DNA of 64,000 nt from an uncultured Candidatus Entotheonella sp. (GCA_958295825.1 OY282375.1:3209489-3273488); one strand, 5' to 3'; shown: positions 1 to 8,958, counted from the first letter of the stretch. The notes: generated by a model from the sequence alone, not told the origin. Made by a program: numbers and translations.

Positions 1-114
1 GAAAGTAAGGGGCGGGTCGTCCTGGAACTGCACAAACGGTTTGTCGCGCAAGGCCGCCCCTTGCTTGGCCAGAATCGCGCCTAGCACCCAGCCGGTTTTG
101 TCAACCGCCCCCAT
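1..114 (-). CDS. Acyl-CoA synthetase/AMP-dependent ligase, N-terminal fragment cut by window edge
   Basis: The minus strand opens with an ATG at 114, preceded by a purine-rich ribosome site (aggaaaaaaggaa), and reads through to the window edge as 38 residues. The stretch AALRDKPFVQF followed by LTF resembles the N-terminus of AMP-forming acyl-CoA synthetases, where a helix ending in DKPF and a strand ending in LT(Y/F) precede the first conserved blocks. No catalytic motif is inside the window, so the family call rests on this short match only. The gene is divergent from hisC, with a shared upstream region of about 190 bases. Confidence 0.5.
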   Translation of the reverse strand, partial: MGAVDKTGWVLGAILAKQGAALRDKPFVQFQDDPPLTF

Positions 115-217
115 TTCCTTTTTTCCTCCCCCGTTTGAGTCCTCACGCCCGCGGACGCCATCGTGTAATGAAAAGCAAGCGATGGCGCCACGCGACGGGC
201 ATATTGATCCAGTAGTC

Positions 218-226
218 TGCTATAAT
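218..226 (+). promoter_or_regulatory. Extended -10 promoter for hisC
   Basis: TGCTATAAT is a perfect extended -10 element (TGn then TATAAT at 221-226). No good -35 box lies at the normal distance, as expected for extended -10 promoters. The predicted start near 233 leaves a leader of about 70 bases before the hisC ATG. Confidence 0.6.
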
Positions 227-304
227 ACCGCGCTCTTAACAGCAAGAAAAATCACGCTGCAGCGCAGGCGGCGCGGGACGGTTTCTGTAGAAGAGGACAG
301 ACAG

Positions 305-1363
305 ATGCACATAGACTCGGTGCTCGGGCGGGTACGCGGCTGCATTCGGACGATGCACAGGTACGTTATGGGCAAGCAGCCCGCGGAAGGGCGATACGTC
401 AAGCTGAACACCAACGAAAATCCGTATCCACCGTCACCCGCCGTGCTCGAGGCATTGCGGCAGGCGGTCAACGGGGACCTGCGGCTTTACAGCGATCCGC
501 TGGCCACGCCATTGCGGGAGGAAGCCGCCCGACACTACGGCTGCGCGCCCGACGAAGTCATCGTCGGCAACGGTTCCGACGACGTGCTGACGATGATTTT
601 CCGCACCTTCCTGGACGCTGGAGACATCCTGGTCACGCCGGCGCCGAGTTATTCGCTGTACCAGGTGCTCGGCGCTTTGCAGGACGCCGATTACCGGGAA
701 ATTCTCATGGGTCCCGATTACACCCTGCCGGAGGGACTCGACACCTGCGGCGCCAAGCTGGTGTTCATCGTCAATCCCAACGCTCCCACCGGCGTGCTGC
801 ATCCGGCCGGCGCGCTGCGCGACTTCCTGGCCCGCAGCGACAGTATGGTGGTGTTGGACGAAGCCTATGCCGATTTTGCCGGTGAGAGCGCCATCGACCT
901 GTTGCTCGAGTTTCCCAACTTGATCGTGGTGCGAACGTTTTCCAAATCATACGCGCTGGCGGGCATGCGCCTGGGGCTGGGTTTTGCGCGGCGGGAAGTC
1001 ATTGCGCAGATGATGAAGGTGAAGGACCCGTACAACCTCGACCGGCTGGCGATTGTGGCCGGTTGCGCGGCGCTGCAGGATCAGGCGTGGCTGCGAGAGA
1101 CGACAGGCCGCATCATCCGCACCCGCACTAATGTACTGGAGAAATTGACGGCTATGGGGCTGCACGTGCCGCCTTCACGGAGCAACTTCGTGTTTCCGCG
1201 CATCCCGGACGGACGCGCCGCCGAGGTCTATCAAGCCCTCGAAGCGCGTCGCATCCTGGTGCGCTACTTCCCCGCTCCGCTGGTCGCCGATTCCTTGCGC
1301 GTGACGGTGGGAACCGACGACGACATGGCCACTTTCGTCGAGGCGCTAGGCACCCTGCTGTAG
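305..1363 (+). CDS. hisC: Histidinol-phosphate aminotransferase
   Basis: This is a 352-residue PLP-dependent class I/II aminotransferase that converts imidazole acetol phosphate to histidinol phosphate with glutamate as donor, in cytosolic histidine synthesis. Visible marks are KLNTNENPYPPSP near the N-terminus, the NPNAPTG substrate/PLP loop, DEAYADF, and the PLP-lysine block TFSKSYALAGMRLG. The reading frame is open back to position 41, but family length, the conserved start of homologues and a GAGG site about 10 bases upstream favour the ATG at 305. It stands alone rather than in a his operon. Closely related aromatic aminotransferases cannot be excluded. Confidence 0.9.
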   Translation: MHIDSVLGRVRGCIRTMHRYVMGKQPAEGRYVKLNTNENPYPPSPAVLEALRQAVNGDLRLYSDPLATPLREEAARHYGCAPDEVIVGNGSDDVLTMIFRTFLDAGDILVTPAPSYSLYQVLGALQDADYREILMGPDYTLPEGLDTCGAKLVFIVNPNAPTGVLHPAGALRDFLARSDSMVVLDEAYADFAGESAIDLLLEFPNLIVVRTFSKSYALAGMRLGLGFARREVIAQMMKVKDPYNLDRLAIVAGCAALQDQAWLRETTGRIIRTRTNVLEKLTAMGLHVPPSRSNFVFPRIPDGRAAEVYQALEARRILVRYFPAPLVADSLRVTVGTDDDMATFVEALGTLL

Positions 1364-1380
1364 GAAGTGGGATAAACGAA

Positions 1381-1402
1381 GGCCACCGAAAGCTCGGTGG
1401 CG
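1381..1402. terminator. Hairpin between convergent hisC and amt
   Basis: GCCACCGA and TCGGTGGC form an 8-bp stem around a 4-base loop in the 82-base gap where hisC and amt converge. There is no T-tract on either side, so it may be a bidirectional transcript end rather than a classical intrinsic terminator. Confidence 0.45.
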
Positions 1403-1445
1403 AGTGAACCACGCTGGCCTACTCGCCACGAAACCAATTGCCCCT

Positions 1446-2831
1446 TTAGCGGGAGCTGGTGGCGGAAACGAAATCGCTGTACGCTGGCATGCCGTGCTCG
1501 CCTTGATCCAGCCCTTCCACTTCCTCTTCCTCCGACACTCGCAGACCGATCACGGACTTGATGATGCCGAAGAATACGAGCGAGGCAACCACGCAGACGA
1601 CGCCATAGGCGACCACGCCGACGATCTGCGTGACCAGTTGTCCGGCACCGGCCTTGGCGCCGAAGATACCCACCGCCAGGGTGCCCCAGATGCCGCAGAC
1701 GAGATGGACGGACACGGCGCCCACCGGGTCATCCACGCGCACGCGGTCGAAGAAGACGACCGAGAAATACACGATCACGCCGGCGATCACGCCAATGAAG
1801 AACGCCGAGTGCAGGCCCATGAGATCGGCGCCGGCGGTGATGCCCACCAAGCCGGCCAGAATGCCGTTCAGGCCCATGGACAGGTCTGGCTTCCTGGAGA
1901 AGATCCAGGAGGTGTACATGGCGCCCAGGCCACCGGCAGCGGCGGCGATACACGTGGTCATCAGGGTCAGCGAGGTAGCTGCCGGGTCGGCGCTCAGAAC
2001 GGAACCGCCGTTAAACCCGAACCAACCGAGCCACAGCAGAAAGACGCCGATGGTGGCCAGCGGCATGTTGTGGCCGGGCAGCGCGCGAATCCTGTCGCCC
2101 ACGTATTTGCCTCGCCGGGCGCCCAGCATGATGGCGCCGATGAGGGCCGCCCAGCCGCCAACGCTATGCACCAGCGTAGAACCGGCGAAGTCGTAGAAGC
2201 CCATCGCGTCCAGCCAGCCGCCGCCCCACTTCCAGGAGCCGACCCAGGGGTAGATCAAGCTCACGTACAACACCGTAAAAAGCATGAACGAGCCCAGCTT
2301 GATGCGTTCGGCCACGGCGCCGGAAACAATGGTGGCCGCAGTTGCCGCGAACATGGCCTGAAACAGAAAGTCCGTCCAATACGTGTAGCCCACGTTGTAA
2401 GCCTGCGTGACGCCCGCCTCGTCGGTGCCCAACCCGAACCCCGCGAATCCCACAAAGCCATTGAAGTCACCCGGGTACATTAAGTTAAAACCGATATAGG
2501 CGTAGCTGATAACCCCAAAACAAACGATGAACGTGTTCTTGAACAAGATATTGACCGTATTTTTCTGCTGCGTCAGTCCGCTTTCCAGTGTGGCGAAGCC
2601 CAAGTGCATGATGAAGACCAAGCCGGTGCAGAGCATCATCCACAGATTGTTGGCGGTGAAAACGCCCATGGACACGGTGTCCTCAGCCGGCGCTGCCTCG
2701 GCGGCGACGGCTTCAGTGGCCTCCGGTGCGGGTACGGTGTCTTGGGCCAGCGCCGCTGCCGTCGTGAAGGCGACCGCGAACGCGATGAGCAGCAGGGTTG
2801 GAAGCCATTTCGGAGCGCGTAGGATGTACAT
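1446..2831 (-). CDS. amt: Ammonium transporter Amt/AmtB
   Basis: This 461-residue inner-membrane protein of the Amt/MEP/Rh family would conduct ammonium into the cytoplasm. It begins with a signal-like segment (residues about 10-29, ending AAALAQ), as in AmtB. An acidic/alanine-rich linker and eleven hydrophobic segments follow. Family landmarks include LVFIMHLGFATLESG, a DFAGSTLVHSVGG block carrying the conserved pore histidine, and LWLGWFGFNGGS. An AGGAGGT site sits 5 bases before the ATG. No glnK/glnB is adjacent, which is unusual for amt. A sigma-54 promoter lies upstream, which suggests NtrC-type control by nitrogen limitation. Confidence 0.95.
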   Translation of the reverse strand: MYILRAPKWLPTLLLIAFAVAFTTAAALAQDTVPAPEATEAVAAEAAPAEDTVSMGVFTANNLWMMLCTGLVFIMHLGFATLESGLTQQKNTVNILFKNTFIVCFGVISYAYIGFNLMYPGDFNGFVGFAGFGLGTDEAGVTQAYNVGYTYWTDFLFQAMFAATAATIVSGAVAERIKLGSFMLFTVLYVSLIYPWVGSWKWGGGWLDAMGFYDFAGSTLVHSVGGWAALIGAIMLGARRGKYVGDRIRALPGHNMPLATIGVFLLWLGWFGFNGGSVLSADPAATSLTLMTTCIAAAAGGLGAMYTSWIFSRKPDLSMGLNGILAGLVGITAGADLMGLHSAFFIGVIAGVIVYFSVVFFDRVRVDDPVGAVSVHLVCGIWGTLAVGIFGAKAGAGQLVTQIVGVVAYGVVCVVASLVFFGIIKSVIGLRVSEEEEVEGLDQGEHGMPAYSDFVSATSSR

Positions 2832-2902
2832 GCTTACCTCCTGTACAGGTGGATCGTGTCAGGTTGAGATTTCGTCCTCGGTGTTGGCTCCCCCGTGAGC
2901 AG

Positions 2903-2918
2903 AGCAAATCTTATGCCA
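2903..2918 (-). promoter_or_regulatory. Sigma-54 (-24/-12) promoter of amt
   Basis: Read on the minus strand, TGGCATAAGATTTGCT fits the RpoN consensus TGGCAYRNNNNTTGCW at every specified position, with GG and GC separated by 10 bases. The predicted start is near 2892, leaving a leader of about 60 bases. No enhancer-binding palindrome was identified by eye. Confidence 0.8.
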
Positions 2919-3289
2919 GCTAGGGCACGGCTTGTCGAAAAGTCGCTCAAGCGGTACGGGATCAATGGCTTAGACGTTTAGGGACGGCGAGTCGGAATGA
3001 CGGAGGGTTGCCCCAGCTGCTCATGGCCAACAACTTTGTTCGGAAAGACAACATTGTTGTGTTCAAGTACGACAATGTCGGGATTCTGTTACCGACGATG
3101 AACGGACCGCTGGGTATTCTGATCCTCAAGGATGCGGGTTTACGGCGGTACAGCGCATGGTGCCCGCAGGTTTCGGGTTTTGGCATACAATTCGCCTCAT
3201 TGATTTATCAAAAATTTCCCTCTCTATTGCCCGGTGTCGGCTGCCTCTCTCCCGGTCGGCACCGGGCGAATCCGAACCGAGGAACCCGA
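2919..3289. other. Non-coding stretch before the nifA remnant
   Basis: No convincing gene is seen. An open frame through 3008-3290 has no recognisable motif. At 3181-3196 the plus strand has GG-N10-GC spacing (TGGCATACAATTCGCC), a weak -24/-12-like element that could be a relic of a nif-type promoter for the remnant that follows. Confidence 0.4.
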
Positions 3290-3601
3290 CGACCATGCCA
3301 GCACCCTGCACCGGGTGCTGGAGTTGCTCGAACGTCACCACGCCATGTTCCCGAGCATCGTCACCTTGTCCAAGGGCAAGGCGGAGGAATTGACGATCGC
3401 TGCGGGGCAAACAGGCGCGCTATCGCTTGGGGGAAGGCATCACCGGGCGGGTGACCGAAAGCGGCAAGCCGATCATCGTGCCGCGCGTCAGCCACGAGCC
3501 GATGTTCCTCAACCGCGCCGGCGAGCGCAAGAATCTGCACAAGCAGGACCGGACGTTCATCTGCCTACCCGTCGTTATCAATCGCAAGGCGGTGGGATCC
3601 T
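3290..3601 (+). pseudogene. nifA: NifA-type regulator, GAF-domain remnant
   Basis: Two frames together give part of the N-terminal GAF domain of NifA, the sigma-54 activator of nitrogen-fixation genes. The first piece reads TLHRVLELLERHHAMFPS then VTLSKG. After a frameshift near 3415 the second reads RYRLGEGITGRV, ESGKPIIVPRVSHEP, FLNRAGERKNL and KQDRTFICLPV. The frame then runs into the end of an IS element at about 3602. The AAA+ and DNA-binding domains are absent, so it is non-functional. Other GAF-sigma-54 activators are possible, but FLNR followed by KQD is characteristic of NifA. Confidence 0.7.
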
Positions 3602-4100
3602 TAGGCTCAGGACTCATAACCAGAAGATAACCGTGGCGGCAAGACAGATGGCGCTGTAGAAGGTGTGTGCGCAGCGATCATATTGCGTGGCGATGCGGCC
3701 GCCAATCCTTGAGTCTGCCGAACAAGCGCTCGATGAGGTTGCGGCGCTTGTAAAGCTCCGTGTCGTAGACAATCGGCTCTTTACGGTTGGCGCGGCCTGG
3801 AATACAGGACTTGACGCCTCGTTCGGCAAGGGCCTCGCGCAACCTGTCGCTGTCATAGCCCCTGTCGGCTATCAGGACACAGGCCTCCGGTAGAGCCGGC
3901 AACACCGTGTCAGCCCCCGGTAGTCGCTGACTTGACCCGCCGTCAACCGCAACACGATGGCTTTGCCATCGCCGTCGCAGACGGCGTGGAGCTTGGAGTT
4001 GAGCCCGCCCCGGGTGCGTCCGATTAACGCATCAACGCGCTTCGATACCGCGCTGGCGAGATTCCCAGGTTCTGCCTTACACATCTGCAAACAACTGGAA
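3602..4100 (-). mobile_element. IS5-family (IS427-like) element, truncated and frameshifted
   Basis: The minus strand encodes a broken DDE transposase in three frames. IGRTRGGLNSKLHAVCDG carries the start of the catalytic core. ACVLIADRGYDSD carries the second catalytic Asp. KRRNLIERLFGRLKDW carries the Glu, followed in another frame by YDRCAHTFYSAICLAA. Frameshifts fall near 3900 and 3725. The end at 3602 (GGCTCAGGACTCATAACC) looks like an IS terminal repeat, but no matching inverted copy lies near 4100-4200, so the 5' end is lost. It interrupts the NifA remnant. Confidence 0.75.
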
Positions 4101-4146
4101 GCACTGCGCCCGCTTGAGGACCGAGGGCGGCTTGTTTTCCCCGCGG

Positions 4147-4782
4147 CTAGAGAAGTGGGCCCGCTGCCTTGGCCATGGCCTCGCCGAGCGTGGCGTGCTG
4201 GTCAGCGTCGAGATGAACGCCGTCGACGTTACTGGAGGTGGTCACGGTAGCGGCGTCGAAGAAAGCGCAGTCAAGGCTGTCGGCGACCTCACGGTACGCC
4301 TCGGCCAAACCCGCACATTTCTCCTCACCCCCGACAAATTTGCTGGCGATGGGCCCTTTGGGCGTGCGAATGGGCGGCGGTGTCGCCACCAATACCGGCG
4401 GAACCGGCATGCCCGGCTCGATGGGCGCTTGGCGGATGGCGTCAACCAAGGCGGCAATCCCCTGGGCTGCGTGCCAGGCGTTGTGCGGGTGCATGGACTG
4501 GAAATCGTTGGTGCCCAGCATCAGGACCACCAAGGCTAGGGGCGAGTGGATTTCAATCCGCTGGGCCAGCCCCTGCAGGCCGTTGCGCCCCGGTTTGTAC
4601 GGATCCTCCCACACCGTGCGCCGCCCGTTGAGACAGTCCTCGTGCACCCGTACGTTCCGGCCCTCAGCGTTCAAAATGGTCTCCATCACTCCCGGCCAGC
4701 GCGCCTCAAACGCCAGCCGCTTGCGCGTCAGCGGAATGATGCCCCACGAGAGCGAATCAGCGTAAACCAAGACGTCCTGCAC
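4147..4782 (-). CDS. SGNH/GDSL-family hydrolase (arylesterase-like)
   Basis: This 211-residue cytosolic-type SGNH hydrolase resembles arylesterases of the Agrobacterium/Mycobacterium type. Block I reads VYADSLSWG, keeping the catalytic Ser but with Ala for the usual Gly of GDS. Block III is VLMLGTND and block V is NVDGVHLDADQH, giving the Asp-His pair. The frame is open to an ATG at 4812, but GTG at 4782 has AAGGAG six bases upstream and does not overlap the preceding gene, so it is preferred. It lies 14 bases after the membrane gene at 4797-5510 and is probably co-transcribed with it. The natural substrate is unknown. Confidence 0.8.
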   Translation of the reverse strand: MQDVLVYADSLSWGIIPLTRKRLAFEARWPGVMETILNAEGRNVRVHEDCLNGRRTVWEDPYKPGRNGLQGLAQRIEIHSPLALVVLMLGTNDFQSMHPHNAWHAAQGIAALVDAIRQAPIEPGMPVPPVLVATPPPIRTPKGPIASKFVGGEEKCAGLAEAYREVADSLDCAFFDAATVTTSSNVDGVHLDADQHATLGEAMAKAAGPLL

Positions 4783-4796
4783 CTGGGTCTCCTTTT

Positions 4797-5510
4797 TCAG
4801 AATCCGAACCACCCGTCCTGCGGCAGCAGGTTGTTCCTGAGGACGTCGTATAGCTTGACATCGCCCACCACCTGGATAAAACTCGCCAGTTCCGGCACGA
4901 AGAAGTACAGGGCGAGCGTGGCGATGATGAGCGCGATGGATGCCTTCAGATACGTGAAACTGATCGGTTTCAGCGCTGTGCCGAACGACTTTTTCAAACG
5001 GATTCCCATCATGTCCACGCTGTAAAGCTCATCAAGAAGCAAGTGAATCAAATAGCCGAACACGATGAAACAACTTGACAGCCACGCCAGCGCACTGGGC
5101 AGCGCAAAGACATCGTGCAACAGCGTGGCGCTCAGAAAGCAGAAGAACACCGCCGCGAGCAAGGAATGGAAGACGCCGCGGTGCACGGTGGACCGCTTGA
5201 ACAGTTCGAAGACGGGATAGCGCACGATGACGAACACGGCGACCCACAGAATAATTGATTCGACTATCGAGTAGGCGCCGATTTTGCTGAAGACGCTGAA
5301 GAAGGCTGCCAGGGTGGCCAGACAACTGAACAGGATGTTGACGGGAATGGAGTGGTCGGAATCGATGTCAGGCAGGATACCGCCAACCGCTCCCAGGGTG
5401 AAGAACAGCAGCGCGTCTTTCGGCTCGGCGAGGCCCGTCTGCAAACACCCCACCGCCAGGACGCCGCTGAGGGTGCCAGCTACCGACAGATGCGTTTTGA
5501 AGTCTGCCAT
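4797..5510 (-). CDS. Membrane-bound metal-dependent hydrolase, YdjM/DUF457-like
   Basis: This 237-residue integral membrane protein has several hydrophobic segments. Its His/Asp motifs match the YdjM (LexA-regulated, DUF457) family: FKTHLSVAG near the start, GILPDIDSDHS at about 45-55, and STVHRGVFHS plus YLIHLLLDE in the middle. These residues probably bind a metal in the membrane, but the reaction is not established for the family. The ATG at 5510 matches family length; the open frame extends to 5711 without conserved sequence. It is divergent from the dehydratase at 5643 and precedes the SGNH hydrolase on the same strand. Confidence 0.75.
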   Translation of the reverse strand: MADFKTHLSVAGTLSGVLAVGCLQTGLAEPKDALLFFTLGAVGGILPDIDSDHSIPVNILFSCLATLAAFFSVFSKIGAYSIVESIILWVAVFVIVRYPVFELFKRSTVHRGVFHSLLAAVFFCFLSATLLHDVFALPSALAWLSSCFIVFGYLIHLLLDELYSVDMMGIRLKKSFGTALKPISFTYLKASIALIIATLALYFFVPELASFIQVVGDVKLYDVLRNNLLPQDGWFGF

Positions 5511-5642
5511 GGCGGGGAGATCCTTGAGTGTGGGCTGAAGCCGCGCTGAGAGCGATGCCCGCGACACGCGGCAACCGTGTGGCGGCATTGTATACCGCTT
5601 GGTTTCAGGCGTGCAAACCACGCCGCACCTTGGAGAAAACAG

Positions 5643-6608
5643 ATGGCAGGTGCTCCGACATTTGACGACGTTCAAGAAGCGGCGGCCCGTCTTCAGGGGC
5701 TCGTGCACCACACCCCGGTGCTGACCTGTTCCAGCCTGGATGACCGCGTCGGCGCGCAGGTCTTTTGCAAGTGCGAGAATTTCCAGAAGGCGGGCGCCTT
5801 CAAGTTCCGCGGCGCCTCCAATGCCGTCACGTCGCTGTCAGACGCCGAAGCGAAACGAGGCGTTGCCACGCATTCGTCGGGAAATCATGGCGCCGCTCTG
5901 GCCCTCGCCGCACGCTTGCGCGACGTGCCTGCTCGCATTGTGATGCCCACCAATGCGCCGGAGAGCAAGAAGGCCGCGGTTGCTGCTTACGGCGGTACGA
6001 TTGTGTACTGCGAACCGACCCAGGAGGCGAGGGAAGCCGTCCTGGAAGCCGTGGTGCGCGACACCGGGGCCGCCTTCGTCCATCCATACGACAATGCCAA
6101 GGTCATCGCCGGCCAGGGCACCGCGGCCTTGGAGCTTTGTGCCGCGGCGCCGGAACTCGACGTCATCCTGGCGCCCGTGGGCGGTGGCGGCATGATCAGC
6201 GGCACGGCGTTGACCGTGGCGGCGCGCAGCCCTGGCACCCAGGTCGTGGCGGCGGAGCCCGAGGCGGCGGACGACGCTTATCGTTCGCTGGCAGCCGGCA
6301 AGATTCTGCCGGCGAATTATCCGAACACGGTCGCCGACGGTTTGCGCACGTCGCTCGGTGACCTCACCTTTGCGATTATCCAGCACCACGTGGCGCAGAT
6401 CGTCACCGTGAGCGAAGACGCCATCATCGCGGCAATGCGTTACGTGTGGGAGCGCATGAAGATCATCATCGAACCGTCGTCCGCCGTGCCCATCGCTGCC
6501 TTGCTCGACAACCGTCTGGACGTGTCCGGCAAACGCGTCGGCGTGATGCTGACCGGCGGCAACGTCGATCTGGGACGGTTGCCTTGGACGGCGGCGCCAT
6601 CCCCCTAA
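5643..6608 (+). CDS. PLP-dependent threonine/serine dehydratase (or serine racemase-like)
   Basis: This 321-residue fold-type II PLP enzyme carries the cofactor lysine in KAGAFKFRGASNA, the SSGNHG substrate loop and the phosphate-binding PVGGGGMISG loop. It lacks a C-terminal ACT domain, as in catabolic threonine dehydratases, serine racemases and hydroxyaspartate dehydratases. The likely reaction is deamination of threonine or serine to 2-oxobutyrate or pyruvate. The start at 5643 has GGAG about 10 bases upstream. It lies 33 bases before the TcuA-like gene and appears to head the catabolic operon. Substrate cannot be decided by eye. Confidence 0.85.
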   Translation: MAGAPTFDDVQEAAARLQGLVHHTPVLTCSSLDDRVGAQVFCKCENFQKAGAFKFRGASNAVTSLSDAEAKRGVATHSSGNHGAALALAARLRDVPARIVMPTNAPESKKAAVAAYGGTIVYCEPTQEAREAVLEAVVRDTGAAFVHPYDNAKVIAGQGTAALELCAAAPELDVILAPVGGGGMISGTALTVAARSPGTQVVAAEPEAADDAYRSLAAGKILPANYPNTVADGLRTSLGDLTFAIIQHHVAQIVTVSEDAIIAAMRYVWERMKIIIEPSSAVPIAALLDNRLDVSGKRVGVMLTGGNVDLGRLPWTAAPSP

Positions 6609-6641
6609 TCCCAGAACCAGTGTTTACGACTGAGGAGTTCC

Positions 6642-8129
6642 GTGAGCAAGCAGCATGACATCATCATCATTGGTGCCGGTAACGCCGCCCTGTGCGCGGC
6701 CATTGCGGCATGTGAACAGGGCGCCAGCGTTCTGGCTCTGGAAAAGGCGCCCGAGTATTTTCGCGGCGGCAACACCTACTTCACCGGCGGCATCATCCGC
6801 TGCGCCTACAACAGCCTGGACGACCTCAAACAGCTCATCCCCGACATGTCGCCGCAGGAGGAAGCATCGGTCGAGGTCGGACAGTACACCGAAGACGACT
6901 TTTACGACGACCTGATGCGGGTTTCCAATGGCCTCGCCGATCCCGAGTTGGCTCAGATGCTGGTGACCGAGTCGTTCCCGACGCTCAAGTGGCTGCGGGC
7001 GCGCGGCGTGCGATTCGTGCTCGCCTTCGGGCGCCAGGCGTTCAAGCGCGGCGACAAATACCACTTCTGGGGCGGCCTGCTGGTGGAAGCGGTGGGCGCC
7101 GGCAAGGGCCTGTCGGACCAGCAATTCGAGGTGGCGGAACGCATGGGCGTCGAAATCCGCTACGGCACCAAGGGCGTGCGGCTGTTGCAGGATCAACGGG
7201 GCGGGGTGATTGGCGCGACGGTCCAGGGACCGCAGGGGTTTGAGGACCTGCACGCCAAGGCCGTCATCCTGGCCTGCGGCGGCTTTGAGTCCAACGCCGA
7301 GATGCGCACGCGCTACCTCGGACCTGGCTGGGAGTTGGCCAAGGTGCGGGGCATCCCATACAACACCGGTGACGGCATTCGCATGGCGCTGGACATCGGC
7401 GCCCAGCCATACGGCCACTGGAGCGGCTGCCACGCGGTGGCCTGGGACCTCAACGCGCCGCCGACCGGCGACCGCACCATCACGGAGTTGTACCAAAAGC
7501 ATTCCTACCCGTTCGGCATCATCGTCAACGCCGAGGGCCAGCGCTTCGTCGACGAGGGGGCGGATTTTCGCAACTACACCTATGCCAAATACGGGCGCGA
7601 GATTCTGCGCCAGCCGATGGGCATGGCGGTGCAGATTTTCGACGCCAAGGTTAAACACCTGCTGCGCGATGAGTACCACATCCCACAGGTATCCAAGGCG
7701 GAGGCCGACACGATTGCGGACTTGGCGGAGCAACTGGGTATCAACCGCGACGGGTTGGAGCAGACCGTCGCGGCGTTCAACGCCGCGGTGCAGCCGGGCG
7801 ACTACAACCCCACCGAACTCGACGGCAAGGCGACCGAGGGCATTGCGCCGCCCAAATCCAACTGGGCCCTGCCCATCGACACGCCGCCGTTCGTCGGCTA
7901 CGCGGTGACGTGCGGCATCACCTTTACCTTCGGCGGGCTACGCATCGACACGCGCGGACAAGTGCTCGACACCGAAGGCAAGCCCATTGCCAATCTGTAC
8001 GCCGCCGGGGAGTTGGTGGGCGGGGTCTTTTATCACAATTATCCCGGCGGCTCCGGGCTGACGTCCGGCGCCGTGTTCGGCCGTCTGGCGGGCGCCAGCG
8101 CCGCCGCGGATATCGCCGGCCGGGAGTAA
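6642..8129 (+). CDS. tcuA: FAD-dependent dehydrogenase, tricarballylate dehydrogenase (TcuA)-like
   Basis: This 495-residue flavoprotein belongs to the fumarate reductase/flavocytochrome c/ketosteroid dehydrogenase family. The ADP-binding motif IIIIGAGNAALCAAIAA starts at residue 8, and RGGNTYFTGG follows as in TcuA. VILACGGFESN and the C-terminal GGVFYHNYPGGSGLTSGAVFG region close the FAD site. It probably oxidises a carboxylic acid to its unsaturated form. Electrons may pass to the EtfB-EtfA pair encoded directly downstream, which is unusual because TcuA normally pairs with TcuB. The start is GTG with GAGGAG upstream. The substrate could be other than tricarballylate. Confidence 0.75.
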   Translation: MSKQHDIIIIGAGNAALCAAIAACEQGASVLALEKAPEYFRGGNTYFTGGIIRCAYNSLDDLKQLIPDMSPQEEASVEVGQYTEDDFYDDLMRVSNGLADPELAQMLVTESFPTLKWLRARGVRFVLAFGRQAFKRGDKYHFWGGLLVEAVGAGKGLSDQQFEVAERMGVEIRYGTKGVRLLQDQRGGVIGATVQGPQGFEDLHAKAVILACGGFESNAEMRTRYLGPGWELAKVRGIPYNTGDGIRMALDIGAQPYGHWSGCHAVAWDLNAPPTGDRTITELYQKHSYPFGIIVNAEGQRFVDEGADFRNYTYAKYGREILRQPMGMAVQIFDAKVKHLLRDEYHIPQVSKAEADTIADLAEQLGINRDGLEQTVAAFNAAVQPGDYNPTELDGKATEGIAPPKSNWALPIDTPPFVGYAVTCGITFTFGGLRIDTRGQVLDTEGKPIANLYAAGELVGGVFYHNYPGGSGLTSGAVFGRLAGASAAADIAGRE

Positions 8130-8134
8130 GACAC

Positions 8135-8935
8135 ATGGCTTTGCACGTGGTTGTGACCGCCAAACAGGTGATTGATCCCGACATGCCATTATCGGCCATG
8201 CGCATTGCCGATGACGCCCGGCAAGTGGTGACGCCCGCCACGCTGCCCCCGGTCGTGAACGGTTTTGACGAGGTCGCCGTGGAGGCGGCGCTGCGGCTCA
8301 AGGACAGTCACGGCGCCAAGGTCACCGTCCTCTCCGTCGGCGGTCAATTCAACCTGGACATTATCAAGAAGCCGCTGGCCATGGGCGCTGACGCTCTGGT
8401 GCTGTGCCAAGATGCGGCTTTTGCCAATCTGCCGGACAGTTTTGTCACCACGCAGTTGCTGGCGGCGGCGGTTCGCAAGATCGGCGCCTTTGACCTGCTG
8501 TTGTGCGGACGCCAAGCCTCGGACTGGGACAACGCCCAGGTGCCGCTGCTGCTCGCCGAACGGCTCGACGTACCTGTCATTCCGTTGGCGCAGAAGGTGG
8601 ATGTTGAGCAGGACCGCGTGGTCGTCGAGCAATTGGTCCCCGATGGCTACGACGTGGTGGAGGCCACTCTGCCGGCGCTGGTGACGGTGAGCAACGAGCT
8701 TGGCGCGCCGCGCTATCCGAACATGCGGAACCTGATGGCCGCGAAACGAAAACGCCCCGTGATTTGGACGCTTGGCGATCTGGACCTGGATGCCGATGTC
8801 CTTTCCTCCCGCGTGGAGGTTCTCGAGTTGTTGTTGCCGCAGCGCACCCGGGAATGCGAATTCATCGCCGCTGAAGATGGCGCCGCCGCCGGGGAAAAGT
8901 TGGCCGCGATGCTTCACGAGGCTGGTCTGATCTGA
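8135..8935 (+). CDS. etfB: Electron transfer flavoprotein beta subunit
   Basis: This 266-residue subunit binds AMP and forms the ETF heterodimer that carries electrons from flavin dehydrogenases to the quinone pool. Family marks are VVTAKQVIDP at the N-terminus, VNGFDEVAVEAALRLKD, LLCGRQASDWDNAQVP, and PRYPNMRNLMAAKRKRP as the recognition-loop region. The ATG at 8135 follows the previous stop by only 5 bases, so translation is probably coupled. The etfA gene follows 23 bases downstream, giving the usual etfBA order. Confidence 0.9.
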   Translation: MALHVVVTAKQVIDPDMPLSAMRIADDARQVVTPATLPPVVNGFDEVAVEAALRLKDSHGAKVTVLSVGGQFNLDIIKKPLAMGADALVLCQDAAFANLPDSFVTTQLLAAAVRKIGAFDLLLCGRQASDWDNAQVPLLLAERLDVPVIPLAQKVDVEQDRVVVEQLVPDGYDVVEATLPALVTVSNELGAPRYPNMRNLMAAKRKRPVIWTLGDLDLDADVLSSRVEVLELLLPQRTRECEFIAAEDGAAAGEKLAAMLHEAGLI

Positions 8936-8958
8936 GTTACTGCACAGGAGCAACGCGC

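Noticed and set aside
3008-3454. 148-codon plus-strand frame before the nifA remnant
   Set aside because: No family motif. It crosses the NifA remnant in a wrong frame.
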